A stretch of 22,627 bases of DNA from Pigoraptor chileana (Eukaryota; Opisthokonta; Filasterea). How positions within the stretch are numbered: position 1 is the stretch's first letter; every line of letters begins with the position of its first letter. Positions 20,558 to 22,627 of the stretch are shown here, in pieces. The stretch is from NCBI GenBank assembly GCA_943704495.1, contig CALSCR010003787.1, positions 783 through 23,409 on the forward strand, read 5' to 3'. The notes beneath the pieces are model-generated. The model was not told where the DNA came from and searched no databases. It worked only from the letters and a program-made list of their open reading frames with translations. A program made the position numbers and the translations under genes.

Positions 20558-22447
20558 TCATGCGAGGGACAGTGCGGGCTTCTTGACAACGGGCTTGCTG
20601 TCAAGATTGTACCGTGCGGCCGAAACAAACAGACACACCATTGCAAACCCTTCCGCCCAAAAGAATGCGCCGTAGTCAATCACCGTCCCAATAGCCGGTG
20701 CCTGTCAATGCAGTCAAAGACACCCGCAGTCCATTCTTATGTTATAAATTGACACGGTGAAGACCTGTAATCACCGCAAGAAAGCCAGCGTGACTGTACT
20801 ATCACAGCCATGATGCATGCCGTGACTGTCACAGCCGAGTGGACACGGCATGCCGATTTTGCGCTAAGCCTTGGCCATCAGACGGCCTGTCGAGAGTCCA
20901 TCCGCAACACTGCCCGGCTCTGAGCCAAGACAGACGACGTGTCCTTTGTCTAACAATGACAAATATTAAACAAACACGCTAGACAGAGTGATTGAGGGGC
21001 GCGGACGACTGTCATAATTACAAATGCACAACTGACGACAGCACTGCACAGTGGACCTAAGGCATATCTTATGTGGACCGATTTCGCTTACCTGGGGCAT
21101 CGAATTGCGCAACGATGGAAGCGCAAATATCAGAGATGCAAAGAACGAAAGAAGGGTCGGATTCTCCAACTTTCGCCATCTGAAAAGCGCCGGGAGGCCA
21201 AACCACACCGCCCGCAGATTAGAGTGCCAATTGAAAAAGGGAATCAAAAACAAAAGCTTGACTTAACTTTCATACAGTGATAGTATAATCTGACGATGAT
21301 GGGAGGAACTCTGAGGGAGTAAACAACAGTGGAAAATTAAAACTACTCTCGGATGGACAGACGGACGCTGGAGAGTCACTAACGGTCAGTGGAAAGAGCA
21401 CTCAGTCGGGCGCACATGATCACCGACGGCACAAGTGCATACACATTGTGAGAGCAGACGCTGTGACCGCCAGACGACGAGTGAGAGACAAATACCCTTT
21501 TAAGGCTTCGTAAGCACGGCCCAACCCACGTCATGATCACGCACACACGCGCACATTAACACTTGGGCCATCACACAGCCGGCACATACACATGTAATGG
21601 CAATGCATGCATGCAGCGGCACAGAGACAGTCACGAACCTGTTGACGACAAGCAGGTAGGCAACCCATATCTCCGTGATAATAATGAGCCACATTCCGAC
21701 CACAACGACCTGTCGTGCCCAAATTGACCAATAAAACCCATGACAATCGGAGGGCACACAATCAAAACAGGGGGCAGATAAGGCATTGGTCAAAATAAGT
21801 CAGTAAATATAAGCGAACCGCGGCGCTGGCATAGACGATGACAAACTCAGAGGCGGAACCCCGCTTTAAACAAAAATCAGAGACAATAAATATGCCGAAG
21901 CCTCACCACAGGATACACTTTGAACAAGGAACCGCGGTAAAATTTGACCTGAAAGAAAGATGTGCCCACAAACAAAAAAATAAAAATACAACCAAGCAAA
22001 CACACACATACACAAACAATGGCATGGAATGTGTCAGTGACGCTGGTACAGGCTGAGCAACCCAATGCATCACGCGCGCGGTGTCAGCATACATGTGCAA
22101 TGTTGGACACTGCAACACTGATCGTGAGCACAGCCGCAAGATGCAAATTCAAGTCAAGTATGGACAGAGCGAGCTTATAATAAACATGCGCAAAGTGTTA
22201 GTGCGTTATTCTTTATTGCAAGCGCGTGACTAAGATCGACAGAACCCACGTCGATTCCCCTGAAGGCTGTGTCAGCAGACTTGAATGGCGTGACTTCCAC
22301 CGAGAAGACGCCGACATCCTGTGTGTTGATAAGTGCCTGCATAAGAAACTCGTTGTCGCCGCCATCGGGATACAGCGGATACATCTCAATGTGAAATGCA
22401 TAGTGATCGAACGGATAGAGAAGAAGGTTGCCGTCTTGGGAGCGGGC
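20558..22447 (-). CDS. DUF4436-like multi-pass membrane protein, 3' part (last five exons)
   Basis: Exons on the minus strand: 22447-22250, 21948-21907, 21709-21639, 21179-21092 and 20701-20558. They join in phases 0, 0, 2 and 0 and give 180 residues to a TGA at 20558. The first visible exon has a long pyrimidine tract and TCAG acceptor, so the N-terminus lies beyond the right edge. It starts with ARSQDGNLLLYPFDHYAFHI; the YPFD-x-Y motif is typical of DUF4436. Then come VKFYRGSLFKVYPV, a membrane helix (VVVVGMWLIIITEIW), a second hydrophobic segment (LLSFFASLIFALPSLRN), SMPQ-APAIGTVIDYG and a third helix (FFWAEGFAMVCLFVSAA). The order LPxLRNxxPxxPxIGxxxDYxxFFWAE is the family's C-terminal hallmark. 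The family is known mainly from actinobacteria and fungi and has no assigned function. The tail is basic and lacks an obvious motif. The exon of 42 nt is supported by phase and by sense of the joined protein only. Confidence 0.75.
20702..21091 (-). other. 390-nt intron of the DUF4436-like gene with strong inverted repeat
   Basis: Donor GTAAGC at 21091 and acceptor ACAG at 20702. It contains a perfect 10-bp inverted repeat (20815-20824 and 20844-20853) and a direct repeat of GTGACTGT followed by CACAGCC. I see no recognisable RNA gene. Confidence 0.6.
20815..20853. repeat. Inverted repeat GCATGCCGTG / CACGGCATGC
   Basis: Ten perfectly complementary bases on each side of a 19-base loop. The loop side contains the competing palindrome GTGAC-T-GTCAC. 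It lies inside an intron of the DUF4436-like gene. Confidence 0.8.
21180..21638 (-). other. 459-nt intron of the DUF4436-like gene
   Basis: This is the largest resolved intron in the window. The donor GTTCGT at 21638 departs from the GTG pattern, and the acceptor is CTTTTCAG ending at 21180. A hydrophobic open stretch just before the acceptor (about 21250-21181) looks protein-like but is not in a compatible phase with a better acceptor. I see no RNA gene or repeat in it. Confidence 0.6.
21949..22249 (-). other. 301-nt intron of the DUF4436-like gene
   Basis: Donor GTGGGT at 22249, acceptor CTTTCTTTCAG ending at 21949 after a long T-rich tract. Nothing else of note is visible. Confidence 0.6.
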
Positions 22448-22551
22448 CTGACAGCATGAGTGCAAATAGAGAGTGGGAGAGGGAAGGAGACGCATTTTGC
22501 GCCGGCGTGCGCTTGTTAGTGCACTTGGGTGTGTGAGCATGGGTGCGTGTG

Positions 22552-22552
<1 letters not shown>

Positions 22553-22627
<75 letters not shown>
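22553..22627. repeat. (CA)n microsatellite reaching the window edge
   Basis: Seventy-five bases of uninterrupted CA dinucleotides run to the last base. The tract lies in the intron upstream (in gene sense) of the first visible DUF4436-like exon, where it reads as GT repeats. Confidence 0.97.

Noticed and set aside
20702-21091. C/D-box snoRNA in the DUF4436 intron
   Set aside because: ATGATGC and CTGA occur, but on the strand opposite the host gene, without a terminal stem or good C-box match.
21181-21250. Hydrophobic minus-strand stretch just before DUF4436 exon D, considered as part of the exon
   Set aside because: Starting the exon at the CTTTTCAG acceptor (21180) restores phase with the preceding exon and gives R-WRKLENP. 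No upstream acceptor gives a consistent join.
22201-22249. Read-through of the first visible DUF4436 exon to a stop at 22175
   Set aside because: It would truncate the protein before its conserved C-terminal helices. The GTGGGT donor at 22249 joins in phase to VKFYRGSLF.

Overview
This window is nuclear DNA from a flagellated eukaryote, most likely a unicellular one. All five genes recognised are eukaryotic protein families interrupted by GT-AG introns, and the largest encodes CFAP54, a protein of the central-pair apparatus of motile cilia. Coding sequence is rich in G/C at third codon positions. Introns and intergenic DNA are poorer in G/C and full of TG/CA and TA simple repeats. I cannot place the organism more closely from sequence alone. 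I see no mobile element, virus-derived copy, CRISPR array, rRNA or tRNA.

Layout, left to right: (1) positions 110-1082, minus strand: first four exons of a PPPDE (DeSI-type) isopeptidase, whose 3' end lies beyond the left edge. (2) 1815-15881, plus strand: complete CFAP54 gene in 14 exons, predicted 3834 residues. (3) 16298-17099, minus strand: complete two-exon Hikeshi gene (200 residues), the nuclear import carrier of Hsp70. (4) 17965-19845, plus strand: four-exon amino acid transporter of the AAAP family with an acidic dileucine signal suggesting a lysosomal or vacuolar location. (5) 20558-22447, minus strand: last five exons of a DUF4436-type membrane protein, whose 5' end lies beyond the right edge. 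The last base of the window is inside a (CA)n tract.

The genes alternate strictly in strand (-,+,-,+,-), giving two divergent promoter regions (1083-1814 and 17100-17964) and two convergent 3' regions (15882-16297 and 19846-20557). The genes do not form a known pathway; neighbours share intergenic DNA rather than function. I resolved 24 introns with both splice sites visible, plus one donor at the left edge and one acceptor at the right. Phases fit at every resolved junction, which supports the models strongly.

I found no convincing new multi-gene system. The points most worth a second look are the enlarged CFAP54 with polyproline linkers and 5'-crowded introns, the evenly spaced palindromes in the Hikeshi/transporter promoter, the lysosomal sorting signal and uncertain 3' end of the transporter, and the eukaryotic DUF4436 gene.
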